Shown: positions 1 through 7,172, counted from the first letter of the stretch. The stretch: DNA of 17,332 nucleotides from JAWRCU01 sp033542235 (GCF_033542235.1 NZ_JAWRCU010000036.1:1-17332); one strand, 5' to 3'. Notes: generated by a model not told the origin, from the letters alone. Made by a program: numbers and translations.

Positions 1-87
1 CGCCCGAAAGCTACTGATCTTCGCCAATGCCGTCGTCGAGCGCGGCACTCCATGGATAAGAAAAGCACCCCAACAGCATCTCGCCCG

Positions 88-256
88 CTAATGGTTGCGC
101 TTCTCCCACAAGGGGAGAAGGGGGAGCGCTGCATATACGCCTCCGCCAGTCTCCAACGTCGGCAATTTGCGGCGAACTAAAAGCCAAGCTCCCCCTTCGC
201 CCCCTGTGGGAGAAGGTGGCTCGGCGCGCAGCGCCGAGACGGATGAGGGGTGAGAT
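88..256. repeat. Palindromic intergenic mosaic repeat, copy 1
   Basis: An imperfect long inverted repeat. The arm at 100-125 pairs with the arm at 190-215, matching 24 of 26 bases, around a 64-bp centre. To the right lies a nested small hairpin around 222-240 (CTCGGCG/CGCCGAG), then a GGATGAGGGGTGAG end. The design (CTTCTCCC-type arms, variable nested hairpin, GGATGAGGGG edge) is that of short, non-coding palindromic repeats scattered through rhizobial genomes. The sequence shows the palindrome directly; family membership is from general knowledge. It overlaps the 3' end of the FAH-family gene and supplies that gene's final codons and stop. Exact ends are estimated. Confidence 0.75.
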
Positions 257-935
257 CGCCGACGCGGTCGACATGGCCCTTGAGCACGTCCCCGCGCTTC
301 ACGGGACCTACGCCGGCGGGCGTACCCGACATGATGAGGTCGCCCGGCGCCAGCCGGAACAGGCCTGAAAGATATGCGATCATCTCTGGCACTTTCCAGA
401 TTAGCTGGCTGAGATCGCCGGTTTGCCGGCGCTCGCCGTTCACATCGAGCCAGACCGCGCCTGCAGCAGGGTGGCCGATCTCGCTCGCAGGTCTCAGTTG
501 CGAGCATGGCGCCGACGCCTCGAAGGCCTTCCCCACCTCCCAGGGGCGGCCCATGTCCTTGGCCTTGCCCTGCAGGTCGCGGCGCGTCATGTCGAGGCCG
601 ACAGCGTAGCCGAAGACGCAATCCAGCGCCTTCTCCACTGGGATGTCGACGCCGCCGCTCTTCAGCGCCACCACCATCTCGATCTCATGATGCACGTCGT
701 TCGTGGCGGACGGGTAGGGGAATTCGCCCGTAAGCACGAGGTTGTCGGGGTTCTTCTGGAAGAAGAAGGGCGGCTCCTTGTTGGGATCGTGCCCCATTTC
801 AACGGCATGGGCGGCGTAGTTGCGGCCAACGCAATAGATCCGGTGTACGGGAAACAGCTTGTTCGATCCAGCGACCGGAAGCGCCGTGATCGGGGCCGGC
901 TCAAAGACATAGCCGGCATCACTCTGCAAATTCAT
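177..935 (-). CDS. Fumarylacetoacetate hydrolase (FAH)-family protein with repeat-derived C-terminus
   Basis: This is a 252-residue protein of the FAH superfamily, whose members hydrolyse or isomerise fumarylpyruvate-like or acylpyruvate-like substrates, or decarboxylate related 2-oxo acids, with a divalent metal. The N-terminus has the family signature with VGRNYAAHA at residues 36-44. The likely metal ligands are E84 and E86 (HHEIEM) and D115 (GLDMTRRD). The conserved SGTPAGVGPV loop is at 203-212. It most resembles fumarylpyruvate hydrolase/YcgM-type proteins. The start at 935 is chosen because the family fold begins just after it and a GGGAGCGAGG ribosome site precedes it. It begins 19 bp after the ABC ATPase gene, so it is probably the last gene of that operon. 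The family normally ends a few residues after the HVD-x-x-GDL motif. Here residues 230-252 are translated from the palindromic repeat. The core is intact, so it may still work. The substrate is unknown. Confidence 0.85.
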   Translation of the reverse strand: MNLQSDAGYVFEPAPITALPVAGSNKLFPVHRIYCVGRNYAAHAVEMGHDPNKEPPFFFQKNPDNLVLTGEFPYPSATNDVHHEIEMVVALKSGGVDIPVEKALDCVFGYAVGLDMTRRDLQGKAKDMGRPWEVGKAFEASAPCSQLRPASEIGHPAAGAVWLDVNGERRQTGDLSQLIWKVPEMIAYLSGLFRLAPGDLIMSGTPAGVGPVKRGDVLKGHVDRVGDLTPHPSRRCAPSHLLPQGAKGELGF

Positions 936-954
936 TGCCTCGCTCCCGGGCTGA

Positions 955-1734
955 CTATAACTCGACCCTGGTTTCTTCACGTATCGACTGAAGCACCCTT
1001 TCCTGCAACTCCAGCACCTCGCGATCGCGCTGTGCCCCAGCGGGCCTCGGCCTGGCAAAGGGGACGGCGATGCATTCCTTGATGCGACCGGGGTTGAGAC
1101 CCATGACGAAGACCCGGTCGGAAAGGTAGACGGCCTCTTCGACATCATGCGTGACGAAGATGACGGTGAGCCTGTGCTCTTGCCAGATCTGCATGAGCAG
1201 CTCCTGCATCTGCCCGCGCGTCAGCGCGTCGAGAGCCCCAAACGGCTCGTCCATGAGCAGCATCTTCGGCCGGTAGGAAAGCGCACGTGCGATCGCAACG
1301 CGCTGCTTCATGCCGCCCGAAAGCTGGCTCGGAAAGCTGTCTGCGAAAGGGGCGAGTTTCACGAGATCGAGATGACGCGCTGCTATGTCGGAAATTTCCT
1401 TCGGATCGGTTCCGGCCTCCCGCAAGGCGAACTCGACATTCTTCTTCGCCGTTAGCCAGGGCAGCAAAGTGTAGGACTGGAACACGACGCCGCGATCGAG
1501 CCCCGGTCCCTTGATCGGGATCCCGTCAACGAGGACCTCGCCCTCGTCGAATGTCTGCAGGCCGGCCACGATCGACAGCAGGGTGCTCTTGCCGCAGCCC
1601 GAGGCGCCGACCAGCGAGACGAATTCGTTGTCCGCCACTTCGATATTGATATCGGAGAGCGCCTTGACCGTGGAACGGGCCGTCGAGAATGATTTGTGCA
1701 GATGCGAGATGCTGAGTTTGGGCTGCGTCTGCAT
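955..1734 (-). CDS. ABC transporter ATP-binding protein (nitrate/sulfonate/taurine-type family)
   Basis: This 259-residue cytoplasmic ATPase should power the adjacent permease. All catalytic motifs are present: Walker A GASGCGKST at 43-51, Q-loop Q86, signature LSGGM at 138-142, Walker B ending in catalytic E163 (LLMDEPFGALD), and switch histidine H196 (VTHDVEEA). Length and motif context match the SsuB/TauB/NrtD group. Its ATG directly abuts the TAG stop of the permease gene (TAG-ATG), indicating translational coupling. It is the fourth gene of the minus-strand operon and is followed 19 bp later by the FAH-family gene. The family carries sulfonates, taurine, nitrate, cyanate and pyrimidine precursors, among others, so the substrate cannot be read from the ATPase. 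Linkage to a DMFase-like enzyme suggests an amide compound (inference). Confidence 0.93.
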   Translation of the reverse strand: MQTQPKLSISHLHKSFSTARSTVKALSDINIEVADNEFVSLVGASGCGKSTLLSIVAGLQTFDEGEVLVDGIPIKGPGLDRGVVFQSYTLLPWLTAKKNVEFALREAGTDPKEISDIAARHLDLVKLAPFADSFPSQLSGGMKQRVAIARALSYRPKMLLMDEPFGALDALTRGQMQELLMQIWQEHRLTVIFVTHDVEEAVYLSDRVFVMGLNPGRIKECIAVPFARPRPAGAQRDREVLELQERVLQSIREETRVEL

Positions 1735-2577
1735 CTAAGCTTTGCTCTCATATTTGAAGAACTGCCGGCCAAGGAAGCGCATGATCTGATCGGTCGCGAG
1801 GCCGAGTACGCCAAGCACCAGGATGTATCCGATCGCCATGTCGGTCTGCAGGTAGCGCTGAGCGACCGTGATGCGGAATCCCAGCCCCGAATTCGCGGCG
1901 ACAAGCTCGGCGAGCGTTACCCAGGTCCATGCCCAGCCGAGCGAGATGCGCAGCGTGTCCCAGATCTGCGGCATGGCCGAGGGAACGACGATGCGCATCA
2001 GGACGCGGAAATCGCTCATGCCCAGGGTCCGGCCGAAGCCGATGAAATCGGGTGGCACGCGCTTGATGTTGTCCTTGAACATCAGCGCCTGCTGGAAATA
2101 GGTGCCGATCCAAATGATCAGGAATTTTTGCGCGTCGCTGGTTCCGCTCCAAAGGATAGTGAGCGGCACGAAGGCCACGACCGGCATGTAGCGGACGAAG
2201 TCGAGGAAGGGCTCTATCGCGGCTTCCCAGAACCGATATGCGCCGATCAGGATCGCCGTCGCCAGTGCCATGACGGACGCGATCAGGAAGCCGATCGTGA
2301 TGCGGTAGACGCTGTTGCCGACATCGCTCGCCAGCGTTCCGTCGGCGGCCAGCTTGCCGAGCCGGGCAAGGACGGCGGCCGGCGAGGGGAGGAAGATGGG
2401 CTTCAGCAGTCCGACCCCGGTGACCAGAAGCCAGAGCGCAAGCAGGAGCAGAAACGCGCATGCGGAAATGAAGATATATGTCGACGGTGAGAAGTCGGCA
2501 CTCATGCTGAAGATGGACTTGCGGCTGCTGAAGCGAGTTTGCCGCGGCTCTGCTCTCTTGTCGGTCTGAACGGTCAT
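1735..2577 (-). CDS. ABC transporter permease (SsuC/TauC-type)
   Basis: An inner-membrane permease of the binding-protein-dependent transport family. From the chosen start it is 280 residues. The N-terminus is a polar stretch of about 30 residues, then a first helix (YIFISACAFLLLLALWLLV). Several further hydrophobic segments follow. The EAA-like coupling loop is recognisable as GFGRTLGMSDFRVLMRIVVPS followed by AMPQIWDTLR, the ATPase contact site. In-frame ATG codons lie at 2619, 2592 and 2577. The 2577 start is preferred because AGGA lies five bases upstream; the two earlier ATGs lack a convincing ribosome site. The gene follows the binding-protein gene after about 200 bp containing a stem-loop. 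It abuts the ATPase gene without spacing. Function as a permease is secure; the transported molecule is unknown. Confidence 0.9.
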   Translation of the reverse strand: MTVQTDKRAEPRQTRFSSRKSIFSMSADFSPSTYIFISACAFLLLLALWLLVTGVGLLKPIFLPSPAAVLARLGKLAADGTLASDVGNSVYRITIGFLIASVMALATAILIGAYRFWEAAIEPFLDFVRYMPVVAFVPLTILWSGTSDAQKFLIIWIGTYFQQALMFKDNIKRVPPDFIGFGRTLGMSDFRVLMRIVVPSAMPQIWDTLRISLGWAWTWVTLAELVAANSGLGFRITVAQRYLQTDMAIGYILVLGVLGLATDQIMRFLGRQFFKYESKA

Positions 2578-2733
2578 CGTGATCCTGGTCATTGTGCAGG
2601 CCCAAAGCCGCAACCCCACAGGATCGCGCAGCTCCGACGCAGAATTCTCATGAGCCTGGAACCATTCATAGCGGGCAAATGCGCGGGCCCCGGACGCCAG
2701 CCGCTCATAGGGCGCACGCGACAGATAGGCAAT

Positions 2734-2769
2734 CGAACGAGGCTGGTCGCGTTCGGCCCGCCTCGTTCG
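2734..2769 (-). promoter_or_regulatory. Intercistronic stem-loop between binding-protein and permease genes
   Basis: A perfect 10-bp inverted repeat, CGAACGAGGC at 2734-2743 and GCCTCGTTCG at 2760-2769, with a 16-base loop. It begins about 8 bases beyond the stop codon of the binding-protein gene in the direction of transcription. No T-run follows, so it is unlikely to be a strong intrinsic terminator. In ABC operons such hairpins often protect the upstream message from 3' decay and allow more binding protein than permease. That role is inference from position. Confidence 0.5.
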
Positions 2770-2777
2770 CTCAGACC

Positions 2778-3779
2778 TTACTTGCCTTGCGCCACGCTCG
2801 CGTCGATCGCCTGCTCGTAAGGGATGTCCTTGTCGATCAATTTCGCCGCTGTCGCGGCCTTGACGATGGCCGGATAGGTCTCCGACTTGAAGACCCCGTT
2901 GAGCGCTTCCTGGCTCTCGCTCACGGAATAGTACTGGACGCCGTCGAATGCCGTCGCGAGCTCGTCAGGAGAGGCGCCGACGCCCTTGGCGATGATGGCG
3001 CGCCCTTCTTCGGTGTGGGCACGATAATATTCCAGCGCCTGATCCCAACTCTTGAGGACTGCCTGGACCTGCCCGGGCTTGTTCTTCAGGACATCGTCCG
3101 GAATGACCAGAACGTCGCTGATCAGCCCGCGCGCCTCGCCGGCCTCGGCCAGCACCTTGATCGACTTGTCGGCTGCTACCGCCGCGGAGATATAGGGTTC
3201 GTAGGTCACGGCGGCGGGCACGGTGCCGGAAATGATTGCCGTGCCCGCATTGGCCGCCGGCATGGGCAGGGCGCCGACATCGTCGATCGTCATGCCGTTC
3301 TTCTCGAGGATGTAGTTCAAGAGAAGGTCGCTGGTCGAACCTTTCTCGAAGGCAACCTGCTTGCCTTTGAGATCGGCGACGGTCTTGACCTGGTCATTGA
3401 CCAGGATCGCGTCGGCCTTGGTGCTGGCGTCCAGCAAAAGCACACCCTTGAGCGGGACGCCGGCTTGCACCTTGGCCAGGAGCTGCTGGATCGACTCGTT
3501 GTCACCCTCGAGCTGGCCGGCGGCCACGGCCGCGCCCATGTCCTTATCCTCGACGAAGTTGACGAGTTCCACGCCTTCAAGGCCGTTTGCTTTGAAGAAG
3601 CCCTTTTCCTGCGCGATGAACCACATGCCATAGCCAAGCCATGGCTGAACCGCGAGCTTGAAGACGCCCGGCTCGACCGGCAGGTCCTCAGCGAGTGCCG
3701 GCCGGACGACGGCAGACGATTCGGCCGCGAGAGCAAGCGCTGCGGCCGCGCAGAAGAGATACTTTCCAATGCTTCCCAT
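2778..3779 (-). CDS. ABC transporter periplasmic substrate-binding protein (NMT1/SsuA-like)
   Basis: A 333-residue exported binding protein. The first 30 residues are a Sec signal: a lysine near the N-terminus, a hydrophobic core (FCAAAALALAA) and an ALA cleavage site before EDLP. The mature part starts with a beta-strand and a WLGYGMWFIAQEKGFF segment, the hallmark of the nitrate/sulfonate/taurine/thiamine-precursor binding family. Further family traits are the VADLKGKQVAFEKGSTSD region, where the ligand cleft normally binds, and the ADAILVND strand. An AAGGA ribosome site lies 7 bases before the ATG. The gene is 62 bp downstream of the DMFase-like gene, placing uptake and hydrolysis in one transcript. 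The ligand cannot be identified from sequence; an amide or N-formylated amine is the contextual guess. Confidence 0.92.
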   Translation of the reverse strand: MGSIGKYLFCAAAALALAAESSAVVRPALAEDLPVEPGVFKLAVQPWLGYGMWFIAQEKGFFKANGLEGVELVNFVEDKDMGAAVAAGQLEGDNESIQQLLAKVQAGVPLKGVLLLDASTKADAILVNDQVKTVADLKGKQVAFEKGSTSDLLLNYILEKNGMTIDDVGALPMPAANAGTAIISGTVPAAVTYEPYISAAVAADKSIKVLAEAGEARGLISDVLVIPDDVLKNKPGQVQAVLKSWDQALEYYRAHTEEGRAIIAKGVGASPDELATAFDGVQYYSVSESQEALNGVFKSETYPAIVKAATAAKLIDKDIPYEQAIDASVAQGK

Positions 3780-3841
3780 AGTTAGGTCCTTGTTCCCGTG
3801 ATGGTTGCCCCTGCCGCGCCGACAGCCGGTAACTGCTCAGA

Positions 3842-5896
3842 TTAGTTTCTGCTGGATCGGCCGGCCCTTGCCGAAGCGATTTGCCTCAGCAAATTCAGTG
3901 TAATCCTTCCCACGTCGTTCATGCCGCCCTGGGGCAGCGCACCGCACCAGGCGACTGAGCTTGCGGAGAAGATCAGCCCTCCGGAGGCGAGATGTCGCAG
4001 CGTCATCTCGGCTGAGCGGCGTGCTTCGCGTTCGCTGTCGCCGCCTTCATACCAGCGGGTCGCGTCATGCACGAAGCTCTCGGGAAAGCCGGTCGCGCGA
4101 GCGACGACGATCGTATCCGGCGACGTGCCGAGATGGGGATCGGTTGCATCCACCTCATAACCCGCTGCCGCGCCGAGAACTATCCCTTCCGTGCCGAACG
4201 TCGCTTCCGATACGCCCTCGAACAGCCAGGCGGCCGACGGCTCGTAGCTTTCCGCAGTCCGCGTGAACGGCCGGGCGCCGTCGAAGCCCATGAGCGAAAT
4301 TGCGCCGCCGATCAGGGAGAACTCGCCGCGCCCGCTTGCCCGCAGATGTCCGCCGGGCTCGTTGGTGATCGAAAGCGACTGCTCCGCGATCGGCCCGTCC
4401 CAGGTACGGCCTGCCTCGAGCGGTGAGCGACGCAGCTCCATCAGGTCGTCCCTGAATGCGACCTTCCCGGCAAAGCCGTTTCCGCCGAGATATGCGATGC
4501 TGCCGCCTCGGGACGCGAAGCGGCGCAACGCATCCTCCATCTCGACCGACATATATTCGGGATGGCTACCGGTCACGACCGCGGCATAGCCCTCAAGCCC
4601 GGCAAGACCGCGCTCGTGCAGGCAGTGGTCCGTGATGAGATCGAAGGCGATACCGTTCTCGTGGCAGAAGCGGAGGAAATTGAGGTCGACCGGCAGGTTG
4701 TGCGGGCATCCGCAGAGCGGATAGTTGTAGTCGTCGCGCAGCGTTGCCTTCGGCTTCCTGTAGGATGCGATCGAAACGCCGCTGACGTCGCTGTGATAGT
4801 CGTAGAGCGACTTCAAATTGTTGTCGATGGCGAAGAGGTGGCCACGATCCTCGCACTTCCACTCATAGAGATGCGCTGGCAGGAATTCGTCGGCATAGGC
4901 GAGATAGGTGGCGGTAGGCACGAGGAACAGCAGCGGCGCGCGCGGTTTGGCCGAAACGACGAAGAAGACAATGCGCTCCGACCCCCCGTCATATTCGACG
5001 TCGAAGGCGTAGATCCCCGGCTCGGCCTCGGCAGGCAGCTCGACGCTGTGAGAAGCCGGCCATTCCAGCGGTCCCATGTCGTCATCGTGGCAATGCACGG
5101 CGTCATAGTGGAACGGGACCAGCCGAGGATCGAAACTGGTGCCGTCCCAGCGCCGCGAGGTCATGCAGAAGGCCGGCTGGTTGACGGGTTCCAGCAAGAG
5201 TTTCAGGCTTCCGGCGGAAGCGATGGGGCCGGCTGGAAGGAGGGTGGGAAATGTCCAGGGGATGGGTCCCGAACCCGTCAGCAATGAGACGGCGGCGAAT
5301 TTAGCATTCAGGGTCGGGAGGTTCGCAATTCCGCTTGCCCCGAACAGCAAATCCTGCGACGGCCGTTGCCAGGGAATCTCGAAGTGACGATGCAGTCGAA
5401 ACGGAGCAAGCAGGTCGTAGGATTCGACCAGAAGGGACAGGCCTCTAACTGACGCTCGAACTTCGACCCGCAGCCACTTGCGAGCCGGGATGGCTTCGCC
5501 ATCAAGCTGCTTCTTGCCGTCATACGCGAAAGCCAGCCGACCGTCGCGCAAGGCAAGGCGGAAGGTATCCGTTTCCACGATCGTGCGATCGCCTTCGTTG
5601 CGTGTCAGATAGATCTCGAAAGAGATGCCTTCGATCGAATCCGGCTTGGCAAGCTCCTCAGCGGCAACCCTGAGAAACGAGCCGTGGTCGAAAGTCCGGT
5701 CAGCCGGCTGCTCGGCAGTCGGGTCGATGCGCCAGCCCGTGTCGACAGGCTGCGGCTTGTCCAGTCGGACAATCCTGACATCTTTGATGTCCACCGATGA
5801 GGACAAATGGAGGTTGACCGTCGTGCCCGGATCCGCGTGCCAAGGCACGGTATAGCCGGCTACCGCCATCGCATCGTGATTGACTGCGCGCTTCAT
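3842..5896 (-). CDS. N,N-dimethylformamidase beta-subunit-like protein
   Basis: This 684-residue protein resembles the large (beta) subunit of N,N-dimethylformamidase, an iron amidohydrolase that splits dimethylformamide into dimethylamine and formate. Residues about 60-215 look like a concanavalin-A/LamG-type beta-sandwich (SFEIYLTR, WLRVEVRASVRGLSLLVESYD). Residues about 320-650 form the conserved C-terminal part, with LVPTATYLAYADE at 325-337, CPHNLPVDL at 397-405, TGSHPEYMS at 442-450, YLGGNGF at 469-475 and AAGYEVDATDP at 577-587. The Paracoccus enzyme uses two tyrosines and one glutamate to bind iron. Y448 and nearby acidic residues are candidates, but I cannot align the ligands with certainty by eye. 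No signal peptide is seen. The Paracoccus enzyme needs a small alpha subunit, and none is encoded nearby. The ATG at 5896 has a weak ribosome site; ATG at 5869 is an alternative. It is first gene of the operon, divergent from the LuxR-type gene. Substrate is probably an amide, but not necessarily dimethylformamide. Confidence 0.82.
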   Translation of the reverse strand: MKRAVNHDAMAVAGYTVPWHADPGTTVNLHLSSSVDIKDVRIVRLDKPQPVDTGWRIDPTAEQPADRTFDHGSFLRVAAEELAKPDSIEGISFEIYLTRNEGDRTIVETDTFRLALRDGRLAFAYDGKKQLDGEAIPARKWLRVEVRASVRGLSLLVESYDLLAPFRLHRHFEIPWQRPSQDLLFGASGIANLPTLNAKFAAVSLLTGSGPIPWTFPTLLPAGPIASAGSLKLLLEPVNQPAFCMTSRRWDGTSFDPRLVPFHYDAVHCHDDDMGPLEWPASHSVELPAEAEPGIYAFDVEYDGGSERIVFFVVSAKPRAPLLFLVPTATYLAYADEFLPAHLYEWKCEDRGHLFAIDNNLKSLYDYHSDVSGVSIASYRKPKATLRDDYNYPLCGCPHNLPVDLNFLRFCHENGIAFDLITDHCLHERGLAGLEGYAAVVTGSHPEYMSVEMEDALRRFASRGGSIAYLGGNGFAGKVAFRDDLMELRRSPLEAGRTWDGPIAEQSLSITNEPGGHLRASGRGEFSLIGGAISLMGFDGARPFTRTAESYEPSAAWLFEGVSEATFGTEGIVLGAAAGYEVDATDPHLGTSPDTIVVARATGFPESFVHDATRWYEGGDSEREARRSAEMTLRHLASGGLIFSASSVAWCGALPQGGMNDVGRITLNLLRQIASARAGRSSRN

Positions 5897-5962
5897 TGAG
5901 ATGGGCGTGTTTGCGCGATGGCTGGAACGTCCGGCCTCCGCGGCGGCAAATTCGGCACTCTC

Positions 5963-6032
5963 ATACCCCTGATTTTTTTAATTTCAATTTATCGAAGCCA
6001 TTTCTTGGGGGTATATACCCCCAACGGGGTAT
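5963..6032. promoter_or_regulatory. Divergent control region with related half-sites
   Basis: The region between the two divergent starts holds three copies of an ATACCCC/GGGGTAT motif: ATACCCC at 5963-5969, both halves of the palindrome at 6005-6024, and GGGGTAT at 6026-6032. An AT-rich tract with a run of seven T lies at 5972-5994. The surroundings are otherwise GC-rich, so the tract is a likely place for promoter elements. No convincing -35/-10 pair can be assigned by eye. Confidence 0.5.
6005..6024. promoter_or_regulatory. Perfect 20-bp palindrome, probable operator
   Basis: TTGGGGGTATATACCCCCAA is a perfect inverted repeat with no spacer, lying 14 bp before the GTG start of the LuxR-type regulator and about 110 bp before the DMFase-like gene. 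LuxR-family proteins commonly bind 18-20-bp dyads as dimers, and the site sits between the regulator and its presumed target operon. Its closeness to the regulator start suggests autoregulation. The palindrome is seen; the binding partner is inferred. Confidence 0.65.
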
Positions 6033-6037
6033 GATCT

Positions 6038-6850
6038 GTGACAAATGCGGTTTTCGGCTGCCTTGCGCGCGCCATCGAAGCCATCGGCAGGCATGAATTC
6101 TACCCGGCGATGACGGAGTATCTCCGGCGCTGCCTAGATTATGACAATGTGATCGTAATCGTCTTCACCGGCACCAGCGTTCCGGACGTTCTCTACAAGC
6201 GCATCTATGGGCCGGACGTCTTTCGCTACATCGCCGAGCAATATCTGCCTGCCGCATATCTGCTCGACCCGATTTACCATTTTCATCTCAGGCGCGGGAA
6301 AGCAGGGCTCTACCGCCTGCTCGATGTCGCGCCAGACCAGTTTCGCCGGAGCCGCTATTTCAAGTGGTATTATGGCCGCATCGGCATCACCGACGAGATA
6401 TCGGTGGTGCTGCCGGTCGGCGAGAACACGACGATCACCATCTCCATGGGTAAGGACGGCACCTCGGGTCATGCCTTCTCGCAGAAGGCGGAGGAATTCC
6501 TGCGCCAGCATGAACCCGTCATCATGTCGCTCATCGGTGCGCATTGGGTTGCCTCCGGCACGCTGGCCACGGCCAAAGCACATCAAACGTCGATCACCGA
6601 CAGCCTGATCGCTGCGGTGCGGACCTGCCACAAGGTGGTTCTCAGTCCGCGCCAGGCGGAAACGGCACTTCTCATTTTGCAGGGCCATTCGTCGCCTTCC
6701 ATCGGGCTGCATCTCGGCGTCAGTCCGCAAACGGTGAAGGTCTTTCGCAAACAGCTCTACCGCAAATGCGGCATCTCTTCTCAGGCAGAACTCTTCGCGC
6801 TTATGATGCCAATCCTCGAGCGAACAAGAGGTGCGCCGTTTGAGGGCTGA
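6038..6850 (+). CDS. LuxR-type transcriptional regulator, DmfR-like by context
   Basis: A 270-residue regulator. Residues about 202-258 are a LuxR-type helix-turn-helix (LSPRQAETALLILQGHSSP, then IGLHLGVSPQTVKVFRKQLY, then KCGISSQAELFALM). Residues about 10-175 form an alpha/beta sensory domain with YLPAAYLLDPIYHF and GITDEISVVLPVGEN segments. These loosely recall the Asp-Pro and core strands of acyl-homoserine-lactone-binding domains, but the usual tryptophans cannot be aligned confidently, so a different small ligand is likely. There is no receiver domain with a clear phospho-acceptor motif. The start is a GTG at 6038; no better start lies before the fold, and the ribosome site is weak. It is divergent from the DMFase-like operon. 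A LuxR-family activator (DmfR) controls DMFase genes on Paracoccus plasmid pAMI2, so an activator responding to the substrate is a reasonable inference. Confidence 0.85.
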   Translation: MTNAVFGCLARAIEAIGRHEFYPAMTEYLRRCLDYDNVIVIVFTGTSVPDVLYKRIYGPDVFRYIAEQYLPAAYLLDPIYHFHLRRGKAGLYRLLDVAPDQFRRSRYFKWYYGRIGITDEISVVLPVGENTTITISMGKDGTSGHAFSQKAEEFLRQHEPVIMSLIGAHWVASGTLATAKAHQTSITDSLIAAVRTCHKVVLSPRQAETALLILQGHSSPSIGLHLGVSPQTVKVFRKQLYRKCGISSQAELFALMMPILERTRGAPFEG

Positions 6851-7172
6851 AGTTGTAAAACGGTTCTGGACATGGTCGCTGCTGTTCCACACCCTGCTAT
6901 GGGTGGCACTCTCAGTGGGGGCCTACGTGACCGCGGGGCCCTACAAATTCGCAAGCTGCTGGCCGATCATTCCGGCCTATATACCGCCTCTCGGTTTGCT
7001 GTTTCTCGCAATTGCTGCGTACAGCTCGATAGTCCTGCTGGTGTCGGCTTTTCGGCGGAAGCTCCGTGGCACTCGGGTTTTGACAGCGAGCCATGGGATG
7101 ATACTCACGATCGGGATGGTAGCTTGTATACGAGCCGCGCATGCGGCAGCCGGTCATGTAAGCTGCCTATGA
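6831..7172 (+). CDS. Small predicted membrane protein overlapping the regulator gene
   Basis: A 113-residue reading frame with three likely membrane segments, at about residues 13-35 (WTWSLLFHTLLWVALSVGAY), 44-72 (WPIIPAYIPPLGLLFLAIAA and on) and 85-107. A basic patch RRKLRG lies between the second and third. It starts at a GTG 20 bp inside the end of the LuxR-type gene in another frame, with AAGAG just upstream, which suggests translational coupling. I recognise no family. The hydrophobic pattern and orderly helices argue for a real gene, but it could be a chance frame. No function can be assigned. Confidence 0.5.
   Translation: MRRLRAEVVKRFWTWSLLFHTLLWVALSVGAYVTAGPYKFASCWPIIPAYIPPLGLLFLAIAAYSSIVLLVSAFRRKLRGTRVLTASHGMILTIGMVACIRAAHAAAGHVSCL

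Noticed and set aside
88..621. A 177-codon minus-strand frame crossing the repeat and the FAH-family gene
   Set aside because: Arg/Pro-rich low-complexity translation of the repeat and an alternate frame of a real gene.
2592..3785. A 397-codon open frame on the plus strand opposite the binding-protein gene
   Set aside because: No recognisable fold or signal; the minus strand holds a full-length binding protein with a signal peptide and a good ribosome site.
4562..5287. A 241-codon open frame on the plus strand opposite the DMFase-like gene
   Set aside because: Shadow frame rich in Val/Glu/Arg without domains; the opposite strand is conserved.
6005..6024. Calling the palindrome a quorum-sensing lux box
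   Set aside because: Length fits, but the sequence is unlike known lux-type boxes, there is no luxI-type synthase in the window, and the regulator's ligand domain is not clearly an autoinducer type.
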